A stretch of 15,409 nucleotides of DNA from CAVSWN01 sp046728115 (GTDB lineage: Bacteria; Acidobacteriota; Vicinamibacteria; Vicinamibacterales; CAVVIG01), in assembly GCA_046728115.1 (NCBI GenBank), contig JBKPDW010000134.1, forward strand, positions 1 through 15,409, given 5' to 3'. The position numbers were made by a program, and so were the translations under genes. The first letter of the stretch is position 1; each line of letters opens with the position of its first letter. The notes under the pieces were generated by a model. The model saw only the letters and a list, made by a program, of their open reading frames with translations. It searched no databases and was not told where the DNA came from. Positions 7,316 through 14,845 of the stretch are shown piece by piece.

Positions 7316-9283
7316 ATGGCCGCGCAAACGCCGCCGCTACCTCCAAACCCACCGACTGAACGCCCATCCGCCGACAGCTCCGGCAAGCAGGCGCCCGCGC
7401 GCCCGTGGCGCACGGAAGGCCTTCCGAAGGACCAATCCCCGAAGCCGAGACCACGGTGGATGACTTTCGCGATCTGGGGTGTCGGGTACTTGCTGCTCTT
7501 CGGCATGTTGACTCTTCAGGATCGCCTCTCCGGCCCGCAGCCCGTCCCGTACACCGACTTCAAAACACAGGTAGCGAACAAGAACGTCGCGGAGCTGTTC
7601 GCGCGCGGCGACTCGATCGAGGGGCAGCTGAGAAAGGCCGTGCCTGTGCCCGGGCAGCAGGATCGTACGTATCACCAGTTCACAACAGAGCGACCGACAT
7701 TCGCGAGCGACGACCTGCTCACGGAGTTGACCGAAGGCGGGGCAACGGTTCGCGCAACGGCGCTCGTACAGCAACGCGGATTCTTGACGAACTTGCTCGT
7801 GTCATTGGCACCACTCCTGCTGCTCGTTGCGTTCTACGGATGGATGTTCAAGCGTCAGCAAGGAGCCCTCGGCGGACTGTTGGGAGGTGGAAAGCAGAAG
7901 CGCGTCGATCCCGAAACGGTCCGCGTTACCTTCGACGATGTGGCGGGCATCGACGAAGTGGAAGCCGAAATCAACGAGGTTGTCGATTTTCTGAAAGACC
8001 CGGACAAGTATCGTCGCGTTGGAGCTCGTGCGCCGAAAGGCGTGCTGTTGGCGGGAGCTCCAGGGACTGGCAAGACCTTGCTCGCCCACGCGACGGCCGG
8101 CGAGGCAAAGGTTCCGTTCTTCAGCGCCAGCGCTTCGGAGTTCATCGAAATGATCGTTGGCGTCGGCGCGAGTCGCGTCCGCGAGCTCTTTGCGGAGGCG
8201 CGGAAGGTTGCGCCCGCCATCATCTTCATCGACGAGATCGACACAATCGGCCGGGCACGCGGCGGTGTGCGCGCCGTCGGAGGCCACGACGAGCGCGAAC
8301 AGACGCTGAATCAAATTCTCACCGAGATGGATGGTTTTTCCGGGCATGAGGGTGTTGTGGTCCTCGCCGCCACGAACCGGCCGGACGTTCTCGATCCAGC
8401 TCTCCTCCGGCCCGGACGGTTCGACCGGCAAATCATGGTCCACCCACCGGATCTGAAAGGGCGAGTCGAGATCCTGAAGGTTCACACTCGAAAGATCCCT
8501 TTGGCGAACGACGTCAACCTGGAGCGTCTGGCGGCGTCGACGCCTGGGATGACGGGTGCTGACCTCGCGAATCTTGCCAATGAGGCCGCGCTTCTGGCCG
8601 CGCGTCGGAAACAGGATGTCGTGCATCAACGCGATCTCAACGATGCGCTCGAGAAAGTGCAACTTGGCACGGCGCGGAACGTCGTGATCCCTGAAGCGGA
8701 GCGCCGACGAACCGCCTACCACGAAGCCGGCCACGCACTGCTCGGCATGTTGCAGCCCGGCGCGGATCCAGTACGGAAGGTCTCGATCATTCCCCGCGGT
8801 CGCGCGTTGGGCGTCACGTTGTCCACCCCGGAGTCGGATCGGTACGGATACGACGCCAATTATCTTCGCGGCCGCATCATCGGCGCGCTCGGCGGCATGG
8901 CCGCCGAGCAGGAGGTCTTCAACATCGTCACGACCGGTGCTGAGAATGACCTCGAGATGGTCACTCGTATCGCCCGGTCGATGGTCGGTCGATGGGGCAT
9001 GTCCGACCGCATCGGGACGCTGTCCGTTCTGCCGCCCGAGGGTGATCCGCGCATGGCGGGCGTTTCCGACGGCCTCCTTGACGCTGTGGATGAGGAGGTC
9101 CGTCGCATCACGGACGAGTGCTACGCAGAGGCCCGGCGGCTCCTCCGAGAGAACCGCGCGAAGCTGGACGCGATCGTCGCTCAGCTCCTCGAACACGAGA
9201 GCCTCGACGAGCCGGAAATCTACGCCGCGGCAGGCATCGATCGTCCTCCCGTGACGCCAACGCCGGCCCCAGTTCCTGCGTAG
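7316..9283 (+). CDS. ftsH: ATP-dependent zinc metalloprotease FtsH
   Basis: A 655-residue inner-membrane AAA+ protease that extracts and degrades membrane and short-lived cytosolic proteins as a hexamer. AGGAGGGG at 7301-7308 sets the ATG. Order: a proline-rich cytoplasmic tail (1-48); TM1 (about 49-67); periplasmic domain (68-158); TM2 (about 159-178); AAA+ domain with Walker A GAPGTGKT (247-254), Walker B IIFIDE (D306, E307) and the second region of homology (LLRPGRFDRQ); then the M41 peptidase with HEAGH (469-473) and third zinc ligand D545 in GAENDLE. All catalytic residues are present. Two points differ from E. coli FtsH: the pore loop reads EMIVGVG with Ile280 where Phe is usual (EMFVGVG), and there are proline-rich tails at both ends. 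It is probably a lineage-specific paralog rather than a broken copy. The VOC gene follows on the same strand. Confidence 0.96.
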   Translation: MAAQTPPLPPNPPTERPSADSSGKQAPARPWRTEGLPKDQSPKPRPRWMTFAIWGVGYLLLFGMLTLQDRLSGPQPVPYTDFKTQVANKNVAELFARGDSIEGQLRKAVPVPGQQDRTYHQFTTERPTFASDDLLTELTEGGATVRATALVQQRGFLTNLLVSLAPLLLLVAFYGWMFKRQQGALGGLLGGGKQKRVDPETVRVTFDDVAGIDEVEAEINEVVDFLKDPDKYRRVGARAPKGVLLAGAPGTGKTLLAHATAGEAKVPFFSASASEFIEMIVGVGASRVRELFAEARKVAPAIIFIDEIDTIGRARGGVRAVGGHDEREQTLNQILTEMDGFSGHEGVVVLAATNRPDVLDPALLRPGRFDRQIMVHPPDLKGRVEILKVHTRKIPLANDVNLERLAASTPGMTGADLANLANEAALLAARRKQDVVHQRDLNDALEKVQLGTARNVVIPEAERRRTAYHEAGHALLGMLQPGADPVRKVSIIPRGRALGVTLSTPESDRYGYDANYLRGRIIGALGGMAAEQEVFNIVTTGAENDLEMVTRIARSMVGRWGMSDRIGTLSVLPPEGDPRMAGVSDGLLDAVDEEVRRITDECYAEARRLLRENRAKLDAIVAQLLEHESLDEPEIYAAAGIDRPPVTPTPAPVPA

Positions 9284-9296
9284 TCAAGGAAATGCC

Positions 9297-9318
9297 GTCG
9301 CGAGGCTCGCTCGCTGAC
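9297..9318 (+). other. Hairpin between ftsH and the VOC gene
   Basis: GTCGCGAG (9297-9304) pairs with CTCGC (9310-9314) and GAC (9316-9318) with one bulged T, around a five-base loop. It starts 13 bases after the ftsH stop and is followed by GGAGG, not by a T-run. It is more likely an mRNA-stability or translation-modulating element than a full terminator. Confidence 0.35.
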
Positions 9319-9362
9319 GGAGGTAGATACCGTTGGCCGCACGCGCGGAAGGAGTCGATCTC

Positions 9363-10256
9363 GTGCTGAAGACACCCGAATCACAACAGCGGCCCTATGG
9401 CGTCCCGCCGCCGGGATTCCGCCTGCCGGATGCGGCGCATCTAGGAGGCGTCCACCTCCAAGTGAGCGATCTGCGGCGCTCGGTTGAGTACTACGAACAG
9501 GTGATTGGACTGCGCGCGCAGACGAGACCTGACGGAAGCGTGGCGCTTTCTGCAGGCGGTGATGGGAGACCTCTGGTCACGCTGCACACGAGGACCGGCG
9601 TGACTCGCGCCCGCCGGGGCGCGTTCGGCCTCTATCACTTCGCGATTCTGCTGCCCGATCGCGCGGCGCTCGGCACATTCGCTGCACACCTGGCGCGGCT
9701 CGGCGTCCGCGTCGGAATGGCGGATCACCTCGTCAGCGAGGCGCTCTATCTCTGGGACCCTGATGGGCTGGGGATCGAGGTGTATGCCGACCGGGCGCGT
9801 GACACCTGGCAGCGTCAAGGCCAGGAACTCGCCATGACGACCGATCCACTCGACCTCGACAGCGTGATCGCTGCAGGCGGCGGCCAGATGTGGACTGGCA
9901 CTCCACGCGGCACCACGATGGGCCATGTCCATCTGCACGTGGGAAGCCTGGACACAGCGGAAGCCTTCTATCACCGAGCATTGGGCCTCGACAAAACCGT
10001 CTGGAGTTACCCGGGCGCTCTGTTCATGTCTGCCGGCGGATACCACCATCATCTCGGCACCAATGTCTGGTCGCCCGGACCTGAGCCTTCCCCGGATCAG
10101 GCGCAGTTGATCGAGTGGGAACTGCTGGTGCCGTCCGCCCAAGACGTCGCGGACGTGGCGAAGAGCATCCAGGCGGCCGGCTACGGATCAGAGCGCACTG
10201 GCGACACTGTGGCGACCGTCGATCCGTGGGGAACTCGGGTTCGCATCCGGGCATGA
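9363..10256 (+). CDS. Two-domain VOC protein, CatE-like catechol 2,3-dioxygenase
   Basis: A 297-residue cytoplasmic protein with two glyoxalase/VOC modules, resembling Bacillus CatE, an extradiol dioxygenase that opens catechol rings using Fe(II). Shared signatures include GLYHFAILLPDR, VSEALYLWDPDG, IEVYADRARDTW and SAGGYHHHLGTN. The first module lacks a His at the usual first ligand position (G29), as in the remembered CatE sequence, so the second module probably holds the metal: H188 in MGHVHLHV, one His of Y-H-H-H (228-230), and E253 as a likely third ligand. I prefer GTG 9363, with AAGGAG eight bases upstream, over TTG 9333, which has GGAGG nine bases upstream and would add ten residues; the shorter form is nearer the family N-terminus. 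It is probably cotranscribed with ftsH. No other aromatic-degradation genes are nearby, so the real substrate is uncertain. Confidence 0.85.
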   Translation: MLKTPESQQRPYGVPPPGFRLPDAAHLGGVHLQVSDLRRSVEYYEQVIGLRAQTRPDGSVALSAGGDGRPLVTLHTRTGVTRARRGAFGLYHFAILLPDRAALGTFAAHLARLGVRVGMADHLVSEALYLWDPDGLGIEVYADRARDTWQRQGQELAMTTDPLDLDSVIAAGGGQMWTGTPRGTTMGHVHLHVGSLDTAEAFYHRALGLDKTVWSYPGALFMSAGGYHHHLGTNVWSPGPEPSPDQAQLIEWELLVPSAQDVADVAKSIQAAGYGSERTGDTVATVDPWGTRVRIRA

Positions 10257-10289
10257 CAAGGGCTTCGCGTCGAACGGTGATCGGCCACG

Positions 10290-11276
10290 TCAGCGCCCGA
10301 CCAGCTTCTGCAGGTGCTCCGGGTACCGCGCGCCGTGCACCTCGATCTGTGAAGCTGCGCGATCAATTCCACGGAGGTCATCGGCCGTCAGCTGCATCAT
10401 CGCGGCACCGAGGTTCTCCTCGAGTCGATGCCGCTTCGTCGTCCCCGGAATCGGCACAATCCAGGGCTTCTGCGCCAGGAGCCACGCGAGCGCGATCTGC
10501 GCCGGCGTTGCGTTCTTCCGCTCGGCGAACTTCGTCAGCCAGTCGACGAACGCCAGATTCGCCTTGCGATTCTCGGGCGTGAAGCGCGGAACGACGTTGC
10601 GGAAGTCGGTGCTATCGAACGTCGTGTTGTCGTCGATTGTCCCGGTGAGGAACCCTTTGCCCAGGGGGCTGAACGGCACGAACCCGATGCCGAGCTCCTC
10701 GAGCGCGGAGAGCACCTCCTTCTCCGGTTCTCGCCACCACAGCGAGTACTCGCTCTGCACAGCGGTCACGGGCTGGACGGCGTGCGCGCGACGAATCGTC
10801 TGCACGCCAGCTTCGGATAGACCGAAATGCTTGACCTTGCCTTCGCGGATAAGGTCCTTCACCGTGCCCGCGACGTCCTCGATCGGGACGTTCGGGTCGA
10901 CGCGGTGCTGATAGAAGAGATCGATCCGATCGGTCTTCAGCCGTTTCAGCGATGCGTCGGCAACTTCCCGGATGTGCACGGGCCGGCTGTCCAACCCCGC
11001 CTGCTTGCCGCCCTCGAACTTGAAGCCGAACTTCGTCGCGACGACCACTTGATCGCGAACCGGGCCGAGCGCTTCGCCGACCAGCTCTTCGTTCGTGAAC
11101 GGCCCGTACGCTTCGGCCGTGTCGAAGCACGTGACCCCACCGTCAACAGCCGCGCGGATGATCGCGATACCCTCTTGGCGGCTGGTGGCCGGCCCGTAGC
11201 CGAAGCTGATGCCCATGCAGCCGAAGCCGAGCGCCGAGACTTCCAGTCCGCTCTTGCCCAACATGCGCTTCTGCAT
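10290..11276 (-). CDS. Aldo/keto reductase
   Basis: A 328-residue NAD(P)H-dependent oxidoreductase with the (beta/alpha)8-barrel AKR fold, close in style to the AKR13/YakC-type group that reduces aldehydes and ketones. The catalytic tetrad is visible: D52 and Y57 in FDTAEAYG, K82 in VATKFG and H124 in FYQHRVD. The cofactor-end motif PIPGTTKRHRLEENL is present near residues 275-290. I chose ATG 11276 because AAGGAG lies nine bases upstream; an upstream in-frame TTG at 11297 would put seven residues before it and has no such site. Length and motifs are complete. The gene is convergent with the VOC gene (33-base gap) and stands alone on its strand, so its physiological substrate cannot be inferred. 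Confidence 0.95.
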   Translation of the reverse strand: MQKRMLGKSGLEVSALGFGCMGISFGYGPATSRQEGIAIIRAAVDGGVTCFDTAEAYGPFTNEELVGEALGPVRDQVVVATKFGFKFEGGKQAGLDSRPVHIREVADASLKRLKTDRIDLFYQHRVDPNVPIEDVAGTVKDLIREGKVKHFGLSEAGVQTIRRAHAVQPVTAVQSEYSLWWREPEKEVLSALEELGIGFVPFSPLGKGFLTGTIDDNTTFDSTDFRNVVPRFTPENRKANLAFVDWLTKFAERKNATPAQIALAWLLAQKPWIVPIPGTTKRHRLEENLGAAMMQLTADDLRGIDRAASQIEVHGARYPEHLQKLVGR

Positions 11277-11320
11277 TGCTCGTTTCTCCTTCAACAATCA
11301 GCGGTCGATGAACGCCATCC

Positions 11321-11431
11321 TCAACGCGATTTGATTCCGAGCATTGTGAGGAGGTCGGCGGGCGTGAGTTGATGCGTTTTGGTGCGCGTCACAAGGAGCA
11401 ACCAGATTCGTTTTCCGGGCGTGCACCTCAC
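11321..11431 (-). pseudogene. Short unidentified frame, possible gene remnant
   Basis: A 36-codon frame from GTG 11431, including KRIWLLLVTRTKTHQLTPAD and ending LLTMLGIKSR. The composition looks protein-like: a beta-strand run, then a predicted helix. No good ribosome site precedes the GTG, and the frame is closed by TGA at 11438-11440. The preceding frame (from ATG 11486, MHSGDFEGTPIHHSGL) could join it through a single frameshift near 11410. A faint likeness to the last strand and helix of RelE/HigB-type toxins is possible but not convincing. I cannot name it. It sits in the spacer upstream of the aldo/keto reductase start. Confidence 0.25.
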
Positions 11432-11663
11432 TCCGCGTCAAGCCGCTGTGGTGAATCGGCGTCCCTTCGAAATCGCCGCTATGCATTCTAGGCTTTCGCC
11501 GTCGACCTGACCATTGTGGCCTTGCCCGAAGCCCAGCGGCGCATCAACGAAACGTCAGGGTAATCGACGCTCACGAGACTGCGCGAGCCGCTCTCACGAA
11601 GGGGTCGCGCGGACGAGGGTCCGGCTGCCGGACGTGGTACGGCTCCGTGCGCGGCAAATCTGC
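11432..11663. other. Spacer with no recognisable gene
   Basis: Together with the neighbouring elements this forms a 534-base gap between the reductase start and the ankyrin gene. I see only short frames of unclear origin here. A perfect hairpin, GTCCGG-CTG-CCGGAC, is at 11619-11633 with no T-run. No tRNA-like cloverleaf or repeat array was noticed. Confidence 0.4.
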
Positions 11664-11669
11664 TAGCAT
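11664..11669 (+). promoter_or_regulatory. Possible -10 element for the ankyrin gene
   Basis: TAGCAT, preceded by TGC as in an extended -10, lies about 140 bases upstream of the ankyrin start. The -35 region near 11641-11646 is poor. Transcription from about 11676 would begin at the first stem-loop of the leader described next. Confidence 0.28.
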
Positions 11670-11674
11670 GGACT

Positions 11675-11798
11675 TGAGCGCACGGGACGCTCCCAGTCTG
11701 CGGAAAGGGCCAAGCCCGCCCGTTTCGTCCACAACGAGAGGCAAGCGCTTCCTCGCCTGATGCTGCGGACCACAGGCCATCAGCCCGCTCGAGCGGGC
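11675..11798 (+). promoter_or_regulatory. Structured 5' leader of the ankyrin gene
   Basis: Three stem-loops can be drawn on the plus strand. The first is GAGCG/CGCTC at about 11675-11691. The second is CTGATGCTG (11757-11765) pairing with CAG (11773-11775) and CATCAG (11778-11783). The third is a perfect 16-base palindrome, GCCCGCTCGAGCGGGC, at 11783-11798. The last ends exactly one base before the GAGGAGG ribosome site (11799-11805) and could control access to it as RNA, or be a repressor operator as DNA. No known riboswitch class is recognised. Confidence 0.4.
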
Positions 11799-11810
11799 GA
11801 GGAGGTCGCT

Positions 11811-13571
11811 ATGCCGACGCGTCCGCTCCCGAACGATCCGTCCCTCGAGCATCTTCGAAAGGAAGCGAAGCGCCTGCGCAGCGCTGTCTGCGCCGGCGAC
11901 GCTGCCGCTATCGCCATGGCGCGCGAGTTTCATCCGCGCGCGGCGGAAGCGATAACGCAGTTTTCCCTGACCGACGCGCAGCTGGCGATAGCGCGCCGAT
12001 ATGGATTCGCCAGCTGGCCGAAGCTCAAGGCCCATCTCACCGTGATCGAACCTTTCGCGTGGCACACGCCGCCGCCTCAGTTCGGTGCGGCGCCGCTCGA
12101 CGAAGTGTTCGTGCGGCTCGCGTGCCTCGTGTACGGCGCCTGGCACCGATCGAATATCGCGAGAGCGGAGCGGCTGCTCCGGGAGAATCCCGGCCTTGCC
12201 AGCGCCACGATGTACACCGCCGCCGCAGCGGGAAACATCGGCGCCGTCCAAGCCGCCATCGACCGCGATCCCGCGCTGGTCAACGCGAAAACCGGCCCGC
12301 TCAACTGGCAACCGTTGCTCTACGCGTGCTACTCGCGGCTCGATGATGCGCCTCCGATGCGCTCTTCGTTCGAAGTCGCACGCGTGCTCCTCGAGCGTGG
12401 CGCCGATCCAAACGCAGGCTTCATGTGGAACGGCACGTATCCCTTCACTGCGCTCACCGGCGCCTTCGGAAGAGGCGAGGACAACATGAACGAGCTGCCG
12501 CACCCGCGATGCGACGCGCTGGCGCGACTACTGCTCGACGCCGGCGCCGATCCGAACGACACGCAGACGCTGTACAACCGCCACTTCGAGCCGAACGACG
12601 ACCACCTGAAGCTGCTGTTTTCGTACGGGCTGGGGCGCGATCACGGCGGCCCGTGGATCCGACTGGCCCCGCCGTCTTTCAGCCTGTCGAAAATGTTCAC
12701 CGAGCAGTTGTGCTGGGCCGCGCAGCACGGCTTTGCCGATCGCGTCGGGCTGCTTGTCGAACACGGCGTCGACGTCAACGCGCCGAGCCCGCGCGACGGC
12801 CGCACGGCGTACGAGCAGGCCGTGCTGAACGGCCATTTTGAAATCGCCGGGTACTTGATGCAGCACGGCGCCACGCGAATCGAGCTCGATCGCGACGACA
12901 GGTTCGCGCTTGCAAGTATCGCGGGACGTCGCGATGAGGTGCAGATCATGCTCGCCGACGATCCGGCGCTCCTCGATCGCCTGGGATACGAAGGTCGCGT
13001 CGCTCTGCTACATCGCGCCGTCGAGGCGAGGCAGCTCGATGGCGTGAAGCTGCTCGTCGAGCTCGGCGCCGACGTCAACGGCATGATTGCGAACACCGGT
13101 CTCGATCGCGGCGCACTCCACAACGCCGCCGGTAACGGCGATCTCGACATGGTGAAATTGTTGATTGCGCTCGGCGCCGATCCCGCACTGCGTGATTACC
13201 CGTTTGATTCCACGCCAATCGGATGGGCGAGGTACGGCCAGCACGAGAACGTCGTCGAGTATCTGTCGCGGTACGCGACGATCTTCGACGCGGTCAGGTG
13301 CGATGCCGTCGCGCGCGTCGCCGAGTTGCTGCGGCACGATCCATCGCTGGCGAACACGGTGGACGCAGATGGTGACCCGCTCGTGTTCTATCTGCACCCC
13401 GAGATGTCACGCCTCGAGGAAATCATCGCTCTTCTGACCGCGCACGGGATGGACCTCGACGCGCCGAACAGGGAGGGAAAGACGCTTCTCGGCCTGGCGA
13501 CCGCCCGGGGGTGGATGGATTTCGCGGACGTCCTGCGCGCGTACGGCGCTGGCCCGCTGCGTGGCAATTGA
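11811..13571 (+). CDS. Ankyrin-repeat protein
   Basis: A 586-residue protein that would act as a protein-binding scaffold. GAGGAGG (11799-11805), five bases before the ATG at 11811, decides the start; an in-frame ATG at 11760 lies inside the structured leader. The N-terminal region (about 1-85: PNDPSLEHLRKEAKRLRSAV and YGFASWPKLKAHL) is a conserved preamble found in many bacterial ankyrin proteins. Ankyrin-type repeats cover about 133-580, shown by LLERGADPNA, LLLDAGADPND, LVEHGVDVNAP, LVELGADVNG and LIALGADPALRD. Long insertions separate some repeats. No signal peptide, transmembrane segment or catalytic domain is seen, so it is probably cytoplasmic. Partners are unknown. It is not near a type VI or other effector locus in this window, so an effector role is not supported. 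Confidence 0.92.
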   Translation: MPTRPLPNDPSLEHLRKEAKRLRSAVCAGDAAAIAMAREFHPRAAEAITQFSLTDAQLAIARRYGFASWPKLKAHLTVIEPFAWHTPPPQFGAAPLDEVFVRLACLVYGAWHRSNIARAERLLRENPGLASATMYTAAAAGNIGAVQAAIDRDPALVNAKTGPLNWQPLLYACYSRLDDAPPMRSSFEVARVLLERGADPNAGFMWNGTYPFTALTGAFGRGEDNMNELPHPRCDALARLLLDAGADPNDTQTLYNRHFEPNDDHLKLLFSYGLGRDHGGPWIRLAPPSFSLSKMFTEQLCWAAQHGFADRVGLLVEHGVDVNAPSPRDGRTAYEQAVLNGHFEIAGYLMQHGATRIELDRDDRFALASIAGRRDEVQIMLADDPALLDRLGYEGRVALLHRAVEARQLDGVKLLVELGADVNGMIANTGLDRGALHNAAGNGDLDMVKLLIALGADPALRDYPFDSTPIGWARYGQHENVVEYLSRYATIFDAVRCDAVARVAELLRHDPSLANTVDADGDPLVFYLHPEMSRLEEIIALLTAHGMDLDAPNREGKTLLGLATARGWMDFADVLRAYGAGPLRGN

Positions 13572-13574
13572 TTC

Positions 13575-13599
13575 GGCGTGCCGCGGCGCGGAACACGCC
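13575..13599 (+). terminator. Strong hairpin after the ankyrin gene
   Basis: GGCGTG (13575-13580) pairs with CACGCC (13594-13599), and the inner CCGC pairs with GCGG around GGC, giving a ten-pair GC stem with two unpaired A bases. It begins four bases after the ankyrin stop, a typical terminator position, but no T-run follows. It may be a Rho-assisted or 3'-end-protecting structure. The convergent small gene ends about 110 bases to its right. Confidence 0.4.
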
Positions 13600-13707
13600 A
13601 TGAGCGTTCCAATCTCGAGGCCGCCAATCGGTCGATCCTCGCGACGCCATGTCCGGGAGCACATCGATTCACCCTCGGACGCAGGCGGGCGGCGCTCGAT
13701 AGCCGGT

Positions 13708-13983
13708 CTACCGTGAATTGACGCTGGCATCGGCAGGGTGGCGGTGTCCAGTGTCCGGATGCGTCATCAACCACGACATCAGGACGAGGACCACCGCGAT
13801 TCCCACGACCATCAGCACTACGAATTCGCGCGGCGTGTAATCGCGCCACTTGATGCGCCGAATGCGTTTTGCCGAGCCACGATAGATCCGACCGGCACGG
13901 GGTCTGCCGAGATTTGAGCCGCCGCCTGAGACACGGTGCTGCACACCCGGCATGAGAAGCGGCAATGTACGCGCATGTGACAA
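13708..13983 (-). CDS. Small single-pass membrane protein, unknown function
   Basis: A 91-residue protein that I do not recognise. The N-terminal half is basic (GRPRAGRIYRGSAKRIRRIK), followed by KWRDYTPREF and one hydrophobic segment at about 54-73 (FVVLMVVGIAVVLVLMSWLM), then a short His- and Pro-containing tail. By the positive-inside rule the N-terminus should be cytoplasmic. I chose TTG 13983 because AGGAG lies seven bases upstream; the next start, ATG 13953, has no ribosome site and would lose ten residues. The response-regulator gene ends 79 bases upstream on the same strand, so cotranscription with the two-component pair is possible and would suggest a role in sensing or output, but nothing in the sequence proves this. 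Confidence 0.55.
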   Translation of the reverse strand: MSHARTLPLLMPGVQHRVSGGGSNLGRPRAGRIYRGSAKRIRRIKWRDYTPREFVVLMVVGIAVVLVLMSWLMTHPDTGHRHPADASVNSR

Positions 13984-14062
13984 CTACGCTCTCCTGGTTT
14001 TCAATGGATGGTTCGCACGCCGACACGGCTGGCCGGCATATGGGGGCAAACGGCGACGCCTG

Positions 14063-14845
14063 TCAGAGCTTCAGAAATCGCTCGCGCAACGCGCGCGACT
14101 GCAGGCGGCTGACTGGCAACTTCTGCCCAGTACTCAAGATGGCCACATGAGTTCCACCCGGCATCGTGTTCACCTTCAGGATCAGGTCCACGTTCGCCAG
14201 GGTGCCTCGACCGAGTCTGATAAAGCGCGACGGATCGAGTCGCTTTTCCAGATCCTTTAGTCGATACGTGATCGTGTGCCGCTCTTTCTGGATTGTGGTG
14301 AGGTGCAGGAGCTCGCCGTCGGCGACGATGGATGCAATCTGTTGCACCGGAACGATCAGCACGTCTTCCCGCCGCCGCACGGGAATCCGCTCGAGAAACG
14401 GCGGCTTGGCTAGCGTCTCGTAGGTGTCAATCGCCGCGCCAAGGTGAGAGGCCTGTTCTGCAACGATCTCCGCATGCTCGATCCGCTCTTGCGCTCGATT
14501 CAGCGTTTCGCGGAGTCGCGCTTTCTCCACCGGCTTCAGCAGATAGTCGACTGCATTGACCTCGAATGCGCGGACCGCATACTCGTCGTAGGCCGTGACG
14601 AAGGCCACGAGTGGTATCGCGTCCTTCTTCAGCATCCGAACGACGCTAATTCCGTCGAGTTCCGGCATCTGCCAATCAAGCAGGGCGAGATCCGGTCGCT
14701 CTCGTTCGATGATCGCAACCGCGTCTCTGCCCGATGCGGCCTCGCCGACGACCGCGACGTCCTCAAACGAACGAAGGAGCGACACCAGGAACGAACGGGC
14801 CGGCCGCTCATCGTCGGCCACGACCACCCTGAGCCGCGCACTCAC
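14063..14845 (-). CDS. LytTR-type response regulator
   Basis: A 260-residue cytoplasmic DNA-binding regulator. The receiver domain (about 5-120) has the acidic pair D11/D12, phosphoacceptor D57 in LALLDWQMPELDG, T84, Y89 and K104 in DYLLKP. A linker helix follows (about 122-145), then a LytTR DNA-binding domain (about 155-258: VRRREDVLIVPVQQIASIVA, RLKDLEKRLDPSRFIRLGRG and a C-terminal LPVSRLQSRALRERF). The GTG start at 14845 overlaps the kinase stop as GTGA, so the two are translationally coupled. The closely following small membrane protein gene may share the transcript. Typical targets in the LytR/AlgR family are exopolysaccharide, cell-envelope or competence genes; no operator can be named here. 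All phosphorylation residues are intact. Confidence 0.93.
   Translation of the reverse strand: MSARLRVVVADDERPARSFLVSLLRSFEDVAVVGEAASGRDAVAIIERERPDLALLDWQMPELDGISVVRMLKKDAIPLVAFVTAYDEYAVRAFEVNAVDYLLKPVEKARLRETLNRAQERIEHAEIVAEQASHLGAAIDTYETLAKPPFLERIPVRRREDVLIVPVQQIASIVADGELLHLTTIQKERHTITYRLKDLEKRLDPSRFIRLGRGTLANVDLILKVNTMPGGTHVAILSTGQKLPVSRLQSRALRERFLKL

Noticed and set aside
7802..9196. A 464-codon open frame on the minus strand
   Set aside because: It is antisense to ftsH, whose motifs are all intact; the frame has shadow-type composition.
11571..12503. A 310-codon minus-strand frame
   Set aside because: Most of it is antisense to the ankyrin gene; composition is that of a shadow frame.
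11811..13571. The ankyrin protein as a secreted effector or part of a defence island
   Set aside because: There is no signal peptide, toxin domain, nuclease, or neighbouring secretion or defence gene.
13388..14026. A 212-codon minus-strand frame
   Set aside because: It overlaps the ankyrin gene end and the better-supported small membrane protein gene in another frame, and has no domain-like segments.
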